Under the pieces are notes generated by a model that saw only the letters and a program-made list of their open reading frames with translations, ran no database searches and was not told the DNA's origin. This document shows positions 11,730 to 24,349 of a stretch of DNA of 64,000 nucleotides, one piece after another. The stretch is from Xestospongia bergquistia (taxonomy: Eukaryota > Porifera > Demospongiae > Haplosclerida > Petrosiidae): positions 4,104,775 through 4,168,774 of the forward strand of contig OZ014418.1 of assembly GCA_963965975.1 (NCBI GenBank). The letters run 5' to 3'. The translations under genes and the position numbers were made by a program. Within the stretch, counting starts at the first letter, position 1. Each line of letters starts with the position of its first letter.

Positions 11730-14647
11730 AGAGCTGATGTTCTTAACAAATGTCAACGCTACTTTGACTAAATAGTCTTATTAGACCAGCTTTTCATCTA
11801 TTTCCAATCTCTTTACATCTCTATACTAAATTGTACATAGAGTACTCTTTATGTACCAAATTCATGATGGATGGATGAAACATACCAATGTATGATGTAT
11901 ATTGTCTATATGTTAAATTTAGTTAGGTGTACATTAAATTAATCTCTCTCACTCTCTCATAAAAAAAACACAATATTAACTAGATTATTTCCTCTTTATT
12001 TGTTTTGTTGCTATTCTCTTATTAAAAGTAAGAGAAGTGGATATAAGTATTGTTGTTATTGTTGTCAATGGAAATCAATGCATATGTAGAGCTGATTTTT
12101 AGACATTAGTCTATTGTACTTCATTCACTATTTTGGGTTAAGAAATGATATAGCTTTTATTTTTTATAAATATTACTATTGTGGTGATTACAAAGTAGTA
12201 CAAATCAGTAAGTCTATATATTAACAAACACATTGTACATCCTATTGTATATGCATATATACTTATTTAAAATTAGTTACATCACAAAAGGTACTCTTGT
12301 ATTCACAGATAATTCAGTATCTAAAGGTATCTTATGATAACTGTCATCTACATCTCTATGATCTAACATTGTTACAAGCAAAAAAAGCTACTGCAATCAA
12401 CATATTTTACCAGTGATATCATAATACAGAGCAAAAAACATCTATAAACATTGATTAAAAATGAAGAATGGACCAATAACAGTGGTCATATCATGCAACA
12501 ATGAAGGAAATTCCTTGTAGTAAGGTGGCTTCCCTAATAGCTGGTGTCAAACAAGTATGACACTAGTATAACCTGCTTTGATTGCTTTACCAGCAATAAA
12601 AGGAATCTCATGTGGTGAGGTGTCTTCCCTGATAAGTGATATGACACAACTCATCTTGTTTTGAAATTGATAGACCGAATCTCATAGATAAGCAATGTGA
12701 ACTGATTGAATTATGAAACAATGCTAGGACTGCTGAATGTGGCTTCCTCAGTTATTATAAGTGTCTAATTTGTTCAATTCTACTACAATTATTATAGCTT
12801 AGTCATTATAATATTATATTACAGTAACAATACACTCATAATAGTGCACAAATATTTATAGGTCAGAATAAACAAGAATGCTGTAAAAAGTATTGAAGAT
12901 GAAACATGTCAACAGATTAAACATAGAAAAAGCAGTATGAATTCTAATAAGTTTTTAAACAGTTCTTTATTGTTAAATAAATTTGTTAAAAAGCATTACT
13001 CATTCTCTTTTGTTTAAATAATAACAAGAAATTATATTATTATATATTTAATAAAACTTGCTTGTTTTTCATCCACTAATTTGAAACATTAGCACTGCAA
13101 TATAAATTTTGATGACCAAATATTGATCTGCTTTCCTCTAAATTTATTTTAAATTCAAGTCTTATTTAACACAGTTTGAGTTCCTCAATTATATACAACA
13201 AGGAATATATTCCAACTTCTCAGATATATATGAACTAAAAAAATGAATTACCTACATGTACATGTATCATTTAATTTCAATTTTATAAACAAGTTGTGAA
13301 GAGGATTATTTGGCACTCACTTTCAATCTGTGTTGTATTAACATCTACTTTAAGACTACAAACAGACAGTGTCAAACTATAGATGAATCTCGTGACTATG
13401 TCAGTTAGGATGTATTAGTAATAAATTCAAGAAAAGGCTAATAAGAGAAGCAACAGGACATAATTACACAGAATGACATAGCCCAGAAATATGAAGACTT
13501 TCCAAGACAATAATTAATTGACATTACTTATTCGCTTATAAACAGGTTGGATTTAGATAGATATTGATTTTTTCAAATGACTTATCTGTTAATGAATTCA
13601 TTATATAATTATGTTGAGAAGTTTTGAAGGTGTACTAGAAAGAAACTAGTCCTAATAAATAATTTTTTTATATTATAGAACTACTGTGTCACATTCTTTA
13701 GATTAACACTGACCACATTCGTATTGAAATTACCATGTGTGGTCTACAAGTAGTACATATCTGCATCAATCTGCTGTCATATTTTGTTACCAAATGCAAT
13801 AACACCAAATGTTTCTCTTCTAGTCATATAATGATAATGCAAACAATTTTAGTTGAATCATGCATGTATTACTGTGTATATACAACATGGTTTTCTTAAT
13901 ATGGAAAATAGTCTCAAGATAAGGATGGTCATATATGTACATCCAAAACTCTAATCAATTATATACAATATGATACAAAGCTTTTGCATTACACTTATTT
14001 CATAATTAAAGTTCTTAAAACCATGTATGCACAATTGAATTATAATATTAAGACATTAGTGTTTGTCAGAGATTTTTTCATTTATCCTTTCAAGAGATGT
14101 TGTCAATTGAAATATAATCTGTAATGAAAGATATACATAGTACATTTTAAAAAGCTTTATATCATATTAACTGAGGATTAGTTCAGTTGAAATAGTATCT
14201 GCTCATGGCTTTACTTATTGGGCAATGAACTACAAAAGTAACACTTGGCATATATTTGGCTTATACAATAAGTTAGACTAAGTTGGCTTTGTGGTTATAG
14301 GCTTACATCATAATTTTGAATATAATGGTAACCAAAGCTTTGGTCAAAATAACTTAATTGTTTAAAACTACTATTTTATAGCCTTCTCCTTCTCATGACT
14401 CTGTGGGTTAATTGTAATTATCATTGTTGTCATTTAGTTATATCAGTAAATGTATTAATAAGGAAGTAAACTAATGAAAATAAATACTTTACATATTTAC
14501 CTTATTTGTGAATTACTGACTCTGGAATGTATTGGTACGATATACTGTTACAAAGTAACAAATTATATAATGAGTAATTCACATGAATGGTAGATTCAGA
14601 TAATTATCCATCATGTGAGGTACAATTAGTTGTTGAAATAACATACA
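11730..14647. other. Gene-free AT-rich spacer, left of the DIRS element
   Basis: About 2.9 kb of AT-rich sequence with no frame longer than chance, no recognisable domain and no obvious repeat partner elsewhere in the window. The first 100 bases may be the decayed inner edge of the inverted duplication. I see nothing else in it. Confidence 0.6.
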
Positions 14648-14683
14648 AATTATACTTCAGAGAATGAGGTCTCACATCTCAAC

Positions 14684-14925
14684 TTTGCAATGGCTTTTAT
14701 TTTAACTCAAAACAGCTACTTATCAGCACTTACAAAAATAAAAATTAATTTATAAAAGTATTTTGAAAATGTAACACATAAGTGTAAAATTCACACCACA
14801 AAATGTCTGAACAATGATCAAGCAATGTCCAAAACTCATCTCAAACAGATATAAGAGCCTGCCTAGACCTTCCAATATAAGGCTAACACTTTCTCTTTCT
14901 ACTTCGGCTTTTATTTTAGCCGCGA
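14684..14925. repeat. DIRS left inverted terminal repeat
   Basis: This block is the reverse complement, with scattered mismatches, of 18985-19217. Matching stretches include aactcaaaacagctacttat against ataagtagctgttttgagtt, and ttcacaccacaaaatgtctg against its partner near 19100. Confidence 0.88.
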
Positions 14926-14962
14926 GATCAACAGTGTCAAGCACTTACATCAGACATTCCAG

Positions 14963-15842
14963 ATGAGCAACAAAGAGAATTCTTCAATTACTAGTGTCCA
15001 GTTGGAGATGAAGCAGATGTTTCATCACATCATGTCTCAGTTGGGATCTTTATTGTCGGTGTTCGTAATGTCCAATGAGAAGTCGTCTACTGCCTCCGGC
15101 AAATAAACTGGGCATATTGAGGCTGACAACGTCTCAGATGGAGACATGGATGACACAGGTAAGAAACCCATTTTGAAGTGTTTGAACCAACGCAGGCATT
15201 TTGTAATCGGCCTTCTGCAGAGTTAGGCTTGCTGACGGATGTAGATAGAACAATTTAGTGTACTGGAGGAAGATGAGACCCGATGCCCAAAATTGGATGG
15301 CATTTGAAATGATAGCTGATGCAGTAGAATTTGACAGGAAATTGTCTTGCCTCCAGAACTTCATCCTAGACATGCTGAGCCCTTTGTGGCAGTGATGGAA
15401 GAGATGATGGTGCTAGAGAAACCGGACCCAGATGTAGTACTGTCACCAATACAGCAGGCCTTGATGTTCCTAGGGAATGTATTGGCACATTTCAACCTTG
15501 GTCGAAGGTCCTTAGTTGACTGAACCCAGACTTGAAGTCACTAAGAGAGGATGAAGACTTTCTCAAGATGCACCATACCTTTTCGGGCCAGGTTTTGAGA
15601 GAAAGGTCAAAGAGAGATTGGAAGCAGTTGAGTGTTTGTGGAAGGTGTCCTCGTCTCGGGGTTCGAGGCCATTTTTTCATGGTAGCCAGAGCAGAAGTGG
15701 CAGCGGCCTTCAACTCTGCCACTTCTCTATCAGAGAAGAGGACAGCACCAGGCTACATGGAGTCAGAAGCCCCAAAAAGGTTTTGGAAAGAGTTTTCCCA
15801 AGCAACACAAGAAGGACTGATCTGGGCATCCAAGAAGGACTG
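14963..15842 (+). pseudogene. DIRS gag-like region
   Basis: An ATG at 14963 begins a short frame rich in Ser, Met and Glu (MSNKENSSITSV). The reading continues in several broken frames to about 15842, where 15532-15843 carries a longer piece with RSKRDWKQL and FWKEFSQAT. Position between the left repeat and the reverse transcriptase fits DIRS ORF1. There is no diagnostic domain, so the call rests on position. The frame is interrupted by stops at about 15107, 15230 and 15520. Confidence 0.6.
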
Positions 15843-15844
15843 AC

Positions 15845-15900
15845 CTGTGGTGTCCAAGAAGGACTGACCTATGGTGTCAAAGGAAGGACAGATAATAAGT
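15845..15900. repeat. Short direct repeats ending the DIRS gag region
   Basis: A phrase like gtccaagaaggactgacct recurs three times in close succession (about 15828-15890), giving QEGLTCGVQEGLTYGV in one frame. It looks like a local tandem duplication of about 26 bases. Confidence 0.7.
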
Positions 15901-15992
15901 ACTCTAGTACTTAATCCATATTTTCCATCAAAGAAAAATTTAAAGAGTATTTTGTCAATAATAAACGTAAGCAATTGGGTTACAAAGGAAAT

Positions 15993-17380
15993 GTATTTTT
16001 CTCTCAAAGAGTTATTAACCAATGCTCCCAAGGCAGGTTGGTTTGCAATAGCAAAACAGAACTGGGAAAAAGTAACTAGTCCTTTGGGTGTTACAAACAG
16101 TACAGGGCTACAGTCTAGAATTAATTACTGTCCCCTCCCAATCATTTCCTCCAGGCCAAGTGCATTAAAACATTTCTTACAAAAAGGGGCCATAGAGAGA
16201 GAGTGTGAGTGTGCCATCCTCAATGGATTTCACAGATGTTCCTTGTCCAAAAAAAGGACGGTTCAATGAAGCCAGTGTTCAATCTGAAGGAACTGAATCA
16301 GTTCCTACATTGAGAACATTTCAAAATGAAGATAATTTAGATGATTGGAGATCTCATCCAGGAAGGAGACTGGATAATAAAAATGTATCTGAAGAATGCC
16401 TTTGTCCTGCGAATCATGCAGGGGGACTGAAAATGGCTGAGGTTCCGATGGAAAGAGGAGACCTACGAGTTTAGATTCTCCCTTTTGGCCTATCAGCTGC
16501 TCCCAGTTTGTTCACTAAAATAGTCAAACCAGTTGTGGCCCAGATGAGACAGCTTGGGTGTTGGATCATAACATACATTGACAACAATTTGCTACAAGCT
16601 CCATCAAAAGAAGAAGCCCAGGTACAGGCCAAGTTGATGGTGGTATTATTTGAGGCCCTAGGCTTCTCTGTGAATTACATGAAGTCCGTGTTGGATTCCC
16701 ACCAGTCGATGGAGTTTCAGAGGTTTCAGATTGATTCCAGGTCGATAACCATTGCTCTCCCAGCAGAGAAATTGGGCAAGCTTCACATTCAGGCAAGGAG
16801 CCTGCTGGCCAAGACAACCATAACAGGAAGAGAGCTAGCTTAGTTCATCGGGAGAGCCAATTCGGCAGCATTAGCCATCCCACCAGCTCCTCAGTTCTAT
16901 CGGGCTCTGCAAGGAGCAAAGCATGTCACTCTTTCACATAAAGGGTGGCATAGATTCAGCCATTTCTGTAACTAGTCAAGAGAGGGAAGAGCTGTTGTGG
17001 TGGGTGGAGTAGGCAAGACTTTTGAACAGATCAGTCTGAAACCTCCATCTGGGTTCCTAAAGATTGAATTGGATGCTTCAAAATTAGGTTTGGGAGCAGT
17101 TTGTCAAGGGATTCGGACAGGTGGCCCATGGACTTATGAGGAAAGTCAAGTTCACATCAACTACATGGAGTTGTTGGCAGCATTTCTGGTAATTCAATCG
17201 TTTGTGAACAGCGAAAAACATCTGACAATTTACCTCTACATGGACAATGTCTCTGCATTGACTAACATCAACAAGAGATTGGGTGTCCAATCCCAATCTC
17301 TCACAACTCTAGCAAAAGAATGCTGGGAGTGGTGCATGGAGAGAGTTATTGTACTATCAGTTGAGCATCTTCCAGGTTGA
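15993..17380 (+). pseudogene. DIRS reverse transcriptase and RNase H
   Basis: DIRS-type reverse transcriptase blocks appear in order: GAIERECECAILNGFH and a KKDGS-like stretch (near 16255), SAAPSLFTK in a frame starting about 16490, then YIDNNLLQAPSKEEA (16574). YIDN stands where YIDD is expected, so the second catalytic Asp is Asn. RNase H follows (16997-17380) with LDASKLGLGAVCQG, YMELLAAFLVIQSF and YMDNVSALTNINK, carrying the expected acidic residues. Several frameshifts and stops separate the parts. Confidence 0.85.
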
Positions 17381-17959
17381 CAAAGAGTCCAGACATATGA
17401 GGGATCGTTGGGATTGGAAACTTCACCCAGGCCTATTTCAGAGGATAGTTAAAACATTGGGTCCAATAGACATGGGTCTACTTGCATAAGGCTGACATAC
17501 CAGGTTCCATGATTCTTCAGCTTGAAACCAGACCCACAGGCAGAAGCAACCGATGCCTTCCTACAAAGATGGTATCTATTTCTGGGATATGCAAACCCAC
17601 CATGGGGGTTAATTGCCCAAGCACTGTTAGAGGTTTAGCACCAGATAGCCAATATGGTCTTCATAGCTCCAGTATGGAAGACTCAGGTATGTTATCCAAC
17701 ATTGTTGTCACTTTGGTGGGTATCCATACCTTCTACCAGTACACAGGGATATAGTATGTCAAGTACACCCAGTTTCTCCTCCTTTTCAAGGGGACACAGT
17801 GCAGTTGGCCGCATGGCCTATATGAGGGAAGGCTACTGAAAGGAAGACATTTCTGAGCAAGCTTCAAGCCTCACTTTTGCATCCTGGAGATCTAAGTCAA
17901 ACTCAAACTACAACTCACTCTTTCACAAGTGGGAGTGCTGGCATCATTCAAGGGATAGA

Positions 17960-18806
17960 AATCCCAGTTGTGGTCCTATAGGAGATGTCTTGAATTTCTT
18001 AGTTGAGCTATATGAACAAGGTTTTAAGTATCATTCAATAAATCGTTACTGTTCAGCCAAATCTTTGGTCCATGGCAAGGTGGATGGCCATCTGATAGGA
18101 CAACATCACGTAGTAACTAGGATGCTATGAGGTGTATTTAATTCTAGACCACCTCAACCATGTTATAAAAATACCTGGAAGATCTCTACTGTTCTGGATT
18201 GGATTATAGTGAGAAGACATCCAATAAGATGCTATTTTTTTATCAATGAAGTTAACCATATTGTTAGCTTTTTCCAGGCCTTGTCATGTAGCAGACTTGG
18301 CAGGGCTCCAATTATCACCTCTCAAAATTACACCAGAGGAAGATACCTTCATGGTGAATCACGTGGCTAAACAGAGCAGACCATGTTGGCCATTAAAAGA
18401 GTTTTTCTTCCCATCACTGCCTAATAATCCTGCTCTTTGTCCTGTGAGTACTCTTCAGGAGTATATAGATTGGACAAAACAGTTCAGAGAGTGTAAGGAT
18501 GGGGTTGACAAGGATAGCATGTTCATCACTGCCACTGGGGGACATAACCCAGCTACAAGTGCTACCATCACCAGATGGATTAAGGCTACCTTGACAAAGG
18601 TGGGCATTGACACCTCAATTCTTAAAGCTCATTTGGTGAGAGGAGCAACAACCATGGCAGCAGCAATGGCTGGTATATCAATCCCAGAAATCCTAGAAGC
18701 AGGTGATTGGTCAACATAGTCAGTTTTTTAAAGATCTATTATAGGCCTCACAAGGCTTCGTTTGGTCAGGTGCTGTTATCTAGTGCTTCTACGCTGCAAA
18801 CTTGAG
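17960..18806 (+). pseudogene. DIRS tyrosine recombinase
   Basis: The clearest part, 18246-18719, has LLAFSRPCHVADLAGLQLS (box I region), a central linker, and KAHLVRGATTMAAAMAGISI, whose HxxR fits box II. The tyrosine block YYRPHKASFGQ is present just downstream (about 18737-18770), but only after a stop (TAG 18718), a second stop and a 1-base deletion. In box I the usual Arg before ADL appears replaced (CHVADL), which would also inactivate the enzyme. Upstream, 17990-18230 holds the broken N-terminal core-binding part. Confidence 0.85.
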
Positions 18807-18915
18807 ATGTGAGACCTCATTCTCTGAAGTATAATTGGAGAATGGCTTAGTCTGTATACCTCCAAGCTATTTGTAATTATATGAGGAGGATGAGGTTGAG
18901 CATATCAACCTTTCC
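18800..18915. repeat. DIRS internal complementary region
   Basis: Its first half (about 18803-18834, gagatgtgagacctcattct) is the complement of the left extremity 14648-14683. Its second half (18834-18912, starting aattggagaatggct) is the complement of the right extremity 19218-19297. The two halves meet at aatt (18833-18836). Confidence 0.92.
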
Positions 18916-18984
18916 ACCCACACCACCCTTGGTAATATGTCTAATGCATACACACATATTTCCTTTAGATCACTTGTCAAGTAG

Positions 18985-19217
18985 CAAGAAAATAAAAGCT
19001 GAATTAGGAAGAGAAAATGTGAGGCTTATATAGGAAGGTCTAGGTGGGCTATTACATCTGTTTGAGACGTGTTCTGGACGTTGCTTGATCGTTGTTTAGA
19101 CGTTTTGTGGTGTGAATTTCACACTTATATGTTACATTCTTAAAACACTTTAATAAATTATTTAATTTTTGTAAGTGCTGATAAGTAGCTGTTTTGAGTT
19201 AAAATAAATGCCAATAC
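18985..19217. repeat. DIRS right inverted terminal repeat
   Basis: Reverse complement of 14684-14925. The outermost 80 bases to 19297 are not shared with the left repeat and instead pair with the second half of the internal complementary region. Confidence 0.88.
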
Positions 19218-19297
19218 AAAGTTGATATGTTCAACCTCGTCCTCCTCATATAATTATGGATAGCTTGCACCTATACAGGCTTAGCCATTCTCCAATT

Positions 19298-20050
19298 CTT
19301 ATAGTATATGTTCTTAAAATTAGTAATAATTACATTTTGTATACATGTATTTGTTGCATCAGTATAGTTATGAATAACTGAATACTACTGAGAAGACTAG
19401 ATCCAACGACTACATTTTATATAAGTCAAACGTAGACTAAATAACTAGATCTTAATTTTAATACTACTGAAACTTCTTTTTATCTGCAACTATTCCATTC
19501 CACATTCATAATAATATATATATAAACTGCTTAGTAATCTTTTCATTAGTCTTACTCTCACCATGTGATATATAGCAAATGAATCAAGGTGTCAATCCCA
19601 AGCTATCTTTAGCTGCTCTTTAACTTGTACTAACAATTTTATTTTAACCTTAACTATAAAAATCAATGACATAAATCCACAAGACTTTACCATCACTATG
19701 CAACCTACCTTTTAGAAAGTTTTGAATACTAAATATGTTAAGTCTTTACTATAGAACTTATAAGAGATGGAGAGTAAAACCTAATTAGCATTCCATTTAT
19801 TTTTCTAAATTTCCATATAAAAACTTCACATTGTCTATTGGCCTAGATTAATTGAATAGAAAGATAAAAGTACTTTTTAGAAGTTTTATAATTCCTTGAA
19901 CCTCATCTATTTTATTTATTTATATTAATAAATTATATAGTTCTTTGTCCCTGTCTTTGACTTATTTTGGAACTACATATCCTTTGCTTATTTACTTTAC
20001 CATTTTTTGTACATTTTCCCATGAAAGTTTGTCACTTGTTCTACATTTTG
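19298..20050. other. Gene-free AT-rich spacer, right of the DIRS element
   Basis: No domain or convincing frame is visible. The end near 20050-20160 shows weak, decayed mirror similarity to about 11730-11830. Confidence 0.55.
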
Positions 20051-20164
20051 TTTTGATGAAATCATTACATTCATTTGTAAATCTTTGTCTCTTCTAATAA
20101 ATATTGGTCTTTGCCTTAAACCAACTATGAATATTATCAAGTTTTGTCACAAGTTTTTTGTTAT

Positions 20165-20415
20165 GGAATACAAACTCAACAAAAAATAGGCACCAAATTC
20201 ACAATTATTATACATTCAAAATACAAGATTTTACTGGTAATTCATGGTTATTAGATATTTAAAATTAACAATTTCACTGGTAATTAATGATTACTGCATA
20301 TTCCAAATTCACAATTTTGCTGGTAATTCCTGATTTTAATATTTTCAAAATTCACACTTTTACTGTGAATTCATGATTATTGCAATTCGCGATTTCACAA
20401 TCCTACAGGTACAAT
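20165..20415. repeat. Minisatellite, unit about 45 bp, right arm
   Basis: Units around aattcacaattttgctggta and ttcatgattattgcaa repeat about five times. It is the mirror partner of 11500-11720. Confidence 0.8.
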
Positions 20416-20564
20416 TAGCAATCTTTGTAAGTATTGATACTCGATAATACTGGAAATTCATTCTATTTCAGTATTAAGGTGGGGATGAAGTAGGCATCAC
20501 AATTGATATTCTCAAGATACTATTTATTTTTTGTTCTCATTTGTGCTCTGTTTAACTCATCAGA

Positions 20565-20604
<40 letters not shown>

Positions 20605-21780
20605 TGTTATCTCCTCTCCGCATTCTTTGGCAATGGCTGCGATTTACTATCTCAAGAGGGAACCCCATGGCTGTGGCCATGTATGGGATATGCACATTGC
20701 CATTGATTGATCACTATAGGAAAAACATATTAGTTGACCAGGTTTGGTATGCTGATGATTCAGCCGCCGGTAACAGACTTCAGAATTTGCATTTGTGGTG
20801 GGATCAGCCAAATACACTAGGCCCACACTGTGGTTACTTCCCAATAATCAGAAGACTCACATACTTGTAAAGCCTGACTTCTACTCTGAGGTAAAGAGAG
20901 TCTTTGCTGGTTCTGGAATACAGATCAGCTCAGTTGGGTTTGAATATCTTGGAGGTGGTATTGGATCTCACAACTTCATAAGACAAATTGCTGAAAATAA
21001 GATCAGTCCTTGGTGTGAAGAGCTTAACTCGCTGAGCTCCATCATTAAGTCCCATCCTCATGCTGCTTATGCAGCCTTCACCCACAGAGTAATGTCACAT
21101 TGAACATACTTCTTTCAGATTACAGATTTGTTGGCAACTTTTGTGTCAGAAAACCTCCAACCTTTGGAAGAGATACTACAATTAAAATTTATTCCCTCCC
21201 TACCTGACAGAAACCCACCTGGGGAACTGGAATGGGACCTTTTGGGCTTACCAACTCATCTGTGAAGTTCGGGATTACAGAAACAGCTAATTTTGCATCA
21301 GCATAATTTTCTTCTAAAATTCAATTTGTGGACTCTTCATTAATTTCATTAACAACCAATCAACATTTGCAAACATAATGGACTGCAGCTGGGAACAACT
21401 CCAGATCAAAACCTTCATCGAAGGAGAAAAGAGGAAGTATAACAGTGATAATGCAGCTGCCCTTTATAACAAACTAGGCCCTAACCTTCATAAGGCTATG
21501 GATTTTCTTTAGTGAAAAAGGCGCGCCCATCTGCCTCTCTGTTGTACCAATTGAATTTCATGAATTCACACTACATAAGACACCATTATGTCTTCACTAT
21601 GGCTGGTTCTTTAAGAATTCTTAATTTAAGAATTCGTAATTATGGCCAACTCTTTACAACTGATCATTGCTATCTTGTCCAATGGGGGGTTTCCCTCTAT
21701 AAGACACAATGAAATGTGCAACATTACTGCCCCTTACTTTTGAAGTGTGCCACAACACATCAATAGAGCCAAGTCTGAAA
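20565..21780 (+). pseudogene. YADD-type LINE fragment, right arm
   Basis: It begins at a (TTA)n tract (20567-20602) and reads RGNPMAVAMYGICTLPLI (motif B region), VDQVWYADDSAAGN (motif C, intact Asp pair), then GIQISSVGFEYLGGGIGSHN and SHPHAAYAAFTH. The thumb region and a Cys-containing C-terminal part follow in broken frames (SLPDRNPPGELEWDLLGLP near 21200). It ends in a long (TTA)n tail. It is 5' truncated and frameshifted at about 20845. The family is a LINE type widespread in marine invertebrates, recalled from general knowledge; the endonuclease domain is not retained here. Confidence 0.82.
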
Positions 21781-21783
21781 AAG

Positions 21784-21945
21784 ATATTATTATTATTATT
21801 ATAATTATTATTATTATTGTTGTTGTTACTGTTGTTGTTGTTGTTATTGTTAGTATCATTATTACTTTAATGGCTATTGCTATTATTATTATTATTTTTA
21901 TTACCATTATTATTATTACCATTATTATTATTGTTATAAGTCATT
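21784..21945. repeat. (TTA)n/(TTG)n microsatellite
   Basis: About 160 bases of att, gtt and related triplets form the tail of the YADD LINE. In the left arm the equivalent tract was the landing site of LINE copy A. The Ile/Val-rich frames across it are artefacts. Confidence 0.9.
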
Positions 21946-21949
21946 TCTA

Positions 21950-22225
21950 AATTTTATAATAATTTGAAGTTCACTATTGGTTTCTATATTGTCCACAGAA
22001 TGTCCAATTAGTTGTTTTCACTGATTCTTATTGGTTATGTATGAAAAAAATTTTGTTATTAATTGATAATCATATATATTATCACTACTAATTAATGGTG
22101 TTTGACCTACCAGTCATTTCAGAAGTACTTAAAGAGTCAGTACTAGGCACACCAGTCATAGTTATAATATGTTATGTTCCTTAAATTATCAACTATTGAA
22201 AGTAAAGAAGTTATTTTTCAAAATT
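21950..22225. other. Unassigned stretch between LINE tail and tandem array
   Basis: No coding signal is seen. Only its last 30 bases or so have a partner in the left arm (about 3770-3800). The rest was lost from the left arm when, or after, LINE A inserted. Confidence 0.5.
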
Positions 22226-24345
22226 ATTATATTTTACAAACTCTGCCAATTATTTCCATAGATAGTTTGTGTCAAAAGTCTTAACATCTGTGCAATAGTC
22301 TTTAAAATCAAAGTATGTCTGTAAATAGCTAATGCAGTAGATGATGAGGTTTTGACACAAGATATGTTTGATAAGTACATTAGTAACCAATTAACATGCC
22401 AAAAATTACATCACCTAATCGATATGATTAGAAATGTGATAAAACCTAATGGCCAAACATAAAGCCTTAATATATATATATAGCAGATCTTAAACAATTA
22501 ATTCCTATTAGTCAAAGTCATCAATGAAGTAGATATTGAAGTTCTGGCACAAGATATTTTCATATAGTGACGTTAGTAACCAATTCATTTGAGAGAAATC
22601 GCATTATCATAATCCGCATGATTACAGTGGCCTTAAATCCTAATCTTTAAAGATAAAGCTTTGAGATGGCTACCGTACCCCTTAAGTCATAATTTCTATG
22701 AGCAAAAATGGCCAATAGAGTAAATACTGAAGCTTTGGCACAGGATTAGTTTGAAAGGTCAATTTAATAACCAATTCACTTTAGAGAAACAACACCTCAA
22801 TAGTCATGATTACAAGGACCTTTAACCTTATTCACAAAACATAAAGTCTTACAATCTCTATCGCAGTCCTTAAACCCTAATTTATATGAGTAAAAATGGT
22901 CCAATGGATTAGATACTGAAGTTTTGGAACAAAATATCTTTAAAAGTGACATTATTCACAAATTGATATGAGAAGAATGACATGACCTTAAATGTATCAT
23001 TGCAACGGCCTTATCCCCTAATCACCAAGCAGAAAGCCTTAACATCTCAATGGCAGTCCTTAAAGTCTAATTTCTATGAGTCAAATGGCCAATGGAGTAT
23101 AGCTACTGAAGCTTTGGCACAAGATTTCTTTGGAAAGTCAATTTAATAACCAATTCTCTTTAGAAAAACAACATCTTAATAGACATGAATACAAAAGCCT
23201 TAAGCCCTAACACCAAACCAAAACTCTTAAGATCTGCATTGCAGTCCTTAAGCCCTAACTCATATGAGTGAAAATGGCCAATGAGGTAGATACTGAAGTT
23301 TTAAGACAAGATATCTTTTGAAAGTGACATTAGTAACAAATTCACTTGAGAAAAATGACATGATCTTAACTGGTGTGATTGCAATGGTGTTAAACGCTAA
23401 TCACCAAACAAAAAGCCTTAAGATCTCTATGGCAGTCCTTAAAGTCAAATTTTTATGAGTCAAAATGACTGATGGGGTTATCATACAGAAACAGAAACTA
23501 TTAATTTAAAGTAACATTAGTAACCAAGAAAAATGACATCATCCCAGTTACAGCAGCCTCAAACCATAATGCATTAGGATGCCTATGACATCCTTTAAAC
23601 AGTAGAAGTTTTAGCATAAGATATCTTTGTAAAGAGATGTTAGTAACCAATTCACATGACAAAAATGACTTCATGCTAATTGATATTATTATAATAGCAG
23701 TAAACTCTACTTTGCCAACATCAATCCTTAATATTTCCATTGCAAACCTTAATTGATCCCTCATTTATATGAGTAAAATATTGAATGCAGTATATACTGA
23801 AGTTTTTGTTCAATATATCTATGTTAAAAATGATATTGTCCTAATTAGTATGATTACAGCAAATTTAAATTCTAATTGCCAAAGATAAAGCCTTAATATA
23901 GATATGGCATCCCTTATACCTTAATCATTTTGAGTAAAAATTCCCAATGGGGTAGATACTGAAGTTCAGACACATGATATCTTTGGAACGTTGTTAGTTA
24001 GTAACCGATTCACTTGAGAAAAATGATATATTCCTAACTGGCATGATTACAATGGACTTACAGCCTAATCATGAAACATAAAGCCTTTAACAACTCTATA
24101 GCATTCCTTAACTCAAATTTCCTTAAGTGAAATTGGCCAATGAGTGGATACTGAAGTATCGGCAGAAGATATCTATTGAAAGTGATGTTAGTAAGTAACC
24201 CATATGACAAGAGTGACATCACCTTAATAAACATGATTACCATCGCCTTAAGCACTATTCATGTAACATAAAGTTTTAACATCTCTATGACAGATCTTAA
24301 AACCAAATCTTTATGAGTGAAAATGGCAGTGCTTAACTTAAACTA
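22226..24345. repeat. Tandem repeat array, unit about 190 bp, right arm
   Basis: Roughly twelve diverged units carry the complement of the left-arm phrases (ggccaatggagtagatactg, aagttttggcacaagatatc, gtgacattagtaaccaattc, cagtccttaaa). Marker spacing is about 150-200 bases. The array lies directly upstream of the HECT scrap and integrase copy 2. Confidence 0.87.
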
Positions 24346-24349
24346 TACA

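Larger units (their letters stand above)
14648..19297 (+). mobile_element. DIRS retrotransposon, complete in outline
   Basis: The element has the DIRS plan: inverted terminal repeats, gag-like region, reverse transcriptase with RNase H, tyrosine recombinase, and an internal complementary region next to the right repeat. The outermost left piece (14648-14683) and outermost right piece (19218-19297) are each complementary to one half of 18800-18915. That matches the circular-junction template expected for DIRS and fixes the ends to within a few bases. Length is about 4.65 kb. All genes carry stops or frameshifts, so the copy is dead. Confidence 0.9.

Noticed and set aside
13000-14600. Search for a host gene in the long AT-rich spacer
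   Set aside because: No frame above chance length, no splice-consistent exons and no domain text.
16566-16817. Minus-strand Pro/Ser-rich frame
   Set aside because: Lies opposite DIRS reverse transcriptase with YIDN motif; no independent support.
20503-20706. Frame with a run of tyrosines (or leucines in another frame)
   Set aside because: It is translation of the (TTA)n microsatellite before the YADD LINE.
21734-21950. Ile/Val-rich membrane-like frames on both strands
   Set aside because: Pure triplet microsatellite; both strands give hydrophobic text.
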